From assembly GCA_022793795.1 (NCBI GenBank), contig JAAWDM010000055.1:1-64000 (forward strand): DNA of 64,000 nucleotides, written 5' to 3'. This DNA is from Bacillota bacterium (lineage in GTDB: Bacteria; Bacillota; Clostridia; Peptostreptococcales; Anaerovoracaceae). Within the stretch, counting starts at the first letter, position 1, and the number at the start of each line of letters is the position of its first letter. Positions 62,004 to 64,000 of the stretch are shown one piece after another. A model generated the notes under the pieces. The model worked only from the letters and a program-made list of their open reading frames with translations. It had not been told where the DNA came from and made no database searches. A program made the position numbers and the translations under genes.

Positions 62004-62972
62004 TTACTTTCCTTTTACCTCCTTGATAAGATTTTTCTCTAAGTTTGTAAACACAAAATTGTAACGTGTATATTCAAAATTTGAAAAAGAATTCTTTTCC
62101 ACTTTTTCTCCAGCGTCTATATTTGAAAGCACTAAATCATTTACATATAGGCCATTTTTCTTTGTTGTAAACCGAGAATCATCAAATTGCCGTGATGGCA
62201 TTTTGGGAATAGTCGTCCTGCTGATACTGTCGATCCGATAGTAAATATGAAAGTCCGCAACATATTTGTCTTTGTGAAAATATGAAGACAAATATGTATT
62301 TAACAAAACGCATTTATCTAAGAGTTCTGAACTATCAGATTGGTACGGCATATCAAAATTACTTATAGTAATTTTCACATTTTGCGGATATGTATCGCTG
62401 CTGGATGAAAGTCCATTATACCAGTTATTATATTTACTGTAGGAAATACTCTCCGAGTCAAATATTTTTTCAATAAAGTCAATGACCGCACCGTTTGAAA
62501 CAGATTTTAAATATATAAATACCGTTCCAACAAATCTGTCTTTGTTTTGAATACCTTTTAAGTTCTTAAAGAGTCTGATTCCGGCAGCTGAATCATAGAA
62601 GTCCACATCATCGCACTCCTGCTCAGACTGCTCCAGCTTCTCTCTTGCTCGTATTTCATAATGATTTTGCACTCTGCGAATTTCAAACGAAATACCATTT
62701 GCTGTAAAGCAAGGGAAGCGGTCTGCTTTTTCATCATTTGTGAGGATATGACAGCAGACCAGATTGTGGTCAGCCGTTACACCTCCACGACTTTGAGGAA
62801 GAATGTGATCTACATTCCATCCAAATTCACTATTGCGATCATTATAAGCTCCTTTGGCTATCGTCCTGCCAGTGAAATCTTTCACCTTAGTTTCTCTACC
62901 AAAGTTCTTATTCCAGAGCCGCATAGCTGTTTCCCTATTCAGTTCCATAAATGTTCTTTCGATCTTTTCCAT
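62004..62972 (-). CDS. HNH endonuclease domain protein
   Basis: A 322-aa protein. The N-terminal ~100 residues hold an HNH nuclease site: WNVDHILPQSRGG, ADHNLVCCHILTNDEKAD. The ~200-residue C-terminal part is unrecognised and A/T-rich. A defence or mobile role is possible but unproven. No strong ribosome site precedes ATG 62972. The gene sits in an accessory patch with remnants on both sides. Confidence 0.82.
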   Translation of the reverse strand: MEKIERTFMELNRETAMRLWNKNFGRETKVKDFTGRTIAKGAYNDRNSEFGWNVDHILPQSRGGVTADHNLVCCHILTNDEKADRFPCFTANGISFEIRRVQNHYEIRAREKLEQSEQECDDVDFYDSAAGIRLFKNLKGIQNKDRFVGTVFIYLKSVSNGAVIDFIEKIFDSESISYSKYNNWYNGLSSSSDTYPQNVKITISNFDMPYQSDSSELLDKCVLLNTYLSSYFHKDKYVADFHIYYRIDSISRTTIPKMPSRQFDDSRFTTKKNGLYVNDLVLSNIDAGEKVEKNSFSNFEYTRYNFVFTNLEKNLIKEVKGK

Positions 62973-63078
62973 AATGATTACGGAAAGATGCCTTTGCCTC
63001 CGACAATGAAGTCAATTCAATAAAAGCATGTAACTGGCCATAGGGCGACCTATTGCTATAAACCTCAAAGGGTGATCC
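62935..63078 (-). pseudogene. short gene remnant overlapping the HNH gene start
   Basis: In a frame different from the HNH gene a 47-codon piece reads SPYGQLHAFIELTSLSEAKA and on to YGKDRKNIYGTE-stop. Its composition looks protein-like, but a stop precedes it and no start is present. I do not recognise the family; chance is possible. Confidence 0.3.
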
Positions 63079-63081
63079 TCA

Positions 63082-63311
63082 TAATAGCATTCCAGAAGAT
63101 CAGTCAGTTAGTTTTCTGTGTCTACATAGAAAATTTTCAGTTTCATTGAATCGCAATTTCATTATATACCAATTTGCGTTTGTCTGTAAACTTTTTCTTT
63201 GTCTATGTAACGCATTTTCCGAACTGCTCGCCGTGGCAGCAACCCATGACATTGGCACAACGTTCTGGTCAGAACATCATTTAATATACAGGATTCAATC
63301 CCGCAATCCTT
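63082..63311. other. non-coding gap upstream of the HNH gene
   Basis: No gene is supported. One hairpin is visible (TTTTCTGTG / CATAGAAAA around 63113-63134, 4-nt loop) without a clear T run. Confidence 0.4.
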
Positions 63312-64000
63312 TTATTTCTTCTCCACCATCCAAAGGTTCAAATCCACCTTGCCTTCAATGCCGTCAACCCGTCCGTTGTCAGTGTATTGCCACATCACAT
63401 GGCTGTATGGATAGCTGGTCACATCGGTATAATGGGCCAGCCAGATAGGCCACTGACCCAAGTAGTGGAGATTCAGGCTACCGGTGAGCCAGGTGGGATT
63501 ACCGTAAACCATGGCCTCATATCCATTCTTTTCTATGATCTGGCAAAATGCATCGGCAATGGCTGTCCGCTCTTCCACGGTTAAGTTGTTAATCCGTTCC
63601 GCCTCTGGTATGGGCTCCATATCGAAAGCCACCGGCAAGGTCACGTCCTTACCGCGAATCTCCTTGAGCACATATTTTGCTTCGTCGATGGCTTCTTCCA
63701 CAGAGACAGCTTGGGAAAAAAAGTACACACCTACATCCACGCCGGCTTTTGGGGCAGCCGTAATGTTTTGTTCATAATAAGCATCCATCTTGAGCATACC
63801 CTGCGTATACCCCCGATACCCTAGCCGTATCATGGCAAAATCCACGCCGTCGGCTTTCACCCGCTCCCAATCGATTTTCTTCTGATAGGAGGATACGTCA
63901 ATGCCATGCCGTGACGTATAACGCTCATCTTCATAGGAAAGCAGTCCCTTCTCGTCTCGCTGCAAGGCCGACTCATAGTCGTAAGAGTGCTGCGGCAATG
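63312..64000 (-). CDS. glycoside hydrolase family 25 lysozyme, 5'-truncated by the window
   Basis: At least 228 residues of a GH25 muramidase. Family marks are HGIDVSSYQKKIDWERVK, IRLGYRG, the acidic site AFDMEP and the C-terminal MWQYTDNG and VDLNLW. It hydrolyses peptidoglycan between MurNAc and GlcNAc. The N-terminal part, with any signal peptide, lies beyond the window edge; the reading frame is open to the last base. Confidence 0.9.
   Translation of the reverse strand, partial: LPQHSYDYESALQRDEKGLLSYEDERYTSRHGIDVSSYQKKIDWERVKADGVDFAMIRLGYRGYTQGMLKMDAYYEQNITAAPKAGVDVGVYFFSQAVSVEEAIDEAKYVLKEIRGKDVTLPVAFDMEPIPEAERINNLTVEERTAIADAFCQIIEKNGYEAMVYGNPTWLTGSLNLHYLGQWPIWLAHYTDVTSYPYSHVMWQYTDNGRVDGIEGKVDLNLWMVEKK

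Overview
The window is a bacterial chromosome segment from a low-to-mid GC, Gram-positive anaerobe of class Clostridia. Evidence is the gene order rimP-nusA-rnpM-L7Ae-infB-rbfA-nrnA-truB-ribF, the rpsO-pnp and gmk-rpoZ pairs, strong Shine-Dalgarno sites (GGAGG), many TTG/GTG starts, TagGH/LCP surface-polymer genes, and genes for amino-acid fermentation. An amino-acid-fermenting gut-type clostridium (Anaerovoracaceae-like) is my guess; the sequence alone does not settle the family. Most genes are on the minus strand. There are no rRNA or tRNA genes, no CRISPR array and no complete insertion sequence.

Layout. 1-7 kb: a sigma-54 enhancer-binding regulator faces a minus-strand operon (Na+/amino-acid symporter, aminotransferase, D-2-hydroxyacid dehydrogenase, DUF362 protein). 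That operon has a near-perfect -24/-12 promoter at 7043-7058 and paired upstream repeats. 7-13 kb: a DUF1538 double-domain membrane protein with a tandem PII-like partner, then a heterodimeric ABC exporter. 13-22 kb: pnp, rpsO, an ATPase, DUF1847, a nitrilase-family amidohydrolase, rpoZ, gmk, a TraX-like membrane protein, yicC and a decayed gene. 22-33 kb (mostly plus strand): aminotransferase, alpha/beta hydrolase, sppA, a GntR-regulated ABC system, an HI0933-type flavoprotein and a large secreted transglutaminase-like protein.

33-45 kb: two small genes lie between two unusual intergenic arrays of alternating inverted words. Then come thrS and a teichoic-acid-like operon (CDP-glycerol transferase-like, ATP-grasp, nucleotidyltransferase, double ATP-grasp, TagG, TagH, LCP). 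45-52 kb: peptide and D-amino-acid genes (M20 dipeptidase, beta-lactamase-like hydrolase, D-aminoacylase, behind a second sigma-54-like promoter), then LarA-like, esterase-like and glycerate kinase genes. 52-61 kb: the translation operon from rimP to ribF. 61-64 kb: a gene-poor accessory patch with a third inverted-word array, a DUF3990 remnant, an HNH endonuclease and a truncated GH25 lysozyme.

The best candidate for something undescribed is the set of three arrays (33252-33645, 34371-34664, 61413-61705). Each repeats its own 10-13 bp word in strictly alternating orientation. The tight divergent pairs keep a 14-nt spacer, and arrays 1 and 3 show compensatory changes in their arms. Other leads are the ATP-grasp-bearing surface-polymer operon, the sigma-54 metabolic regulon and the DUF1538/PII-like pair.
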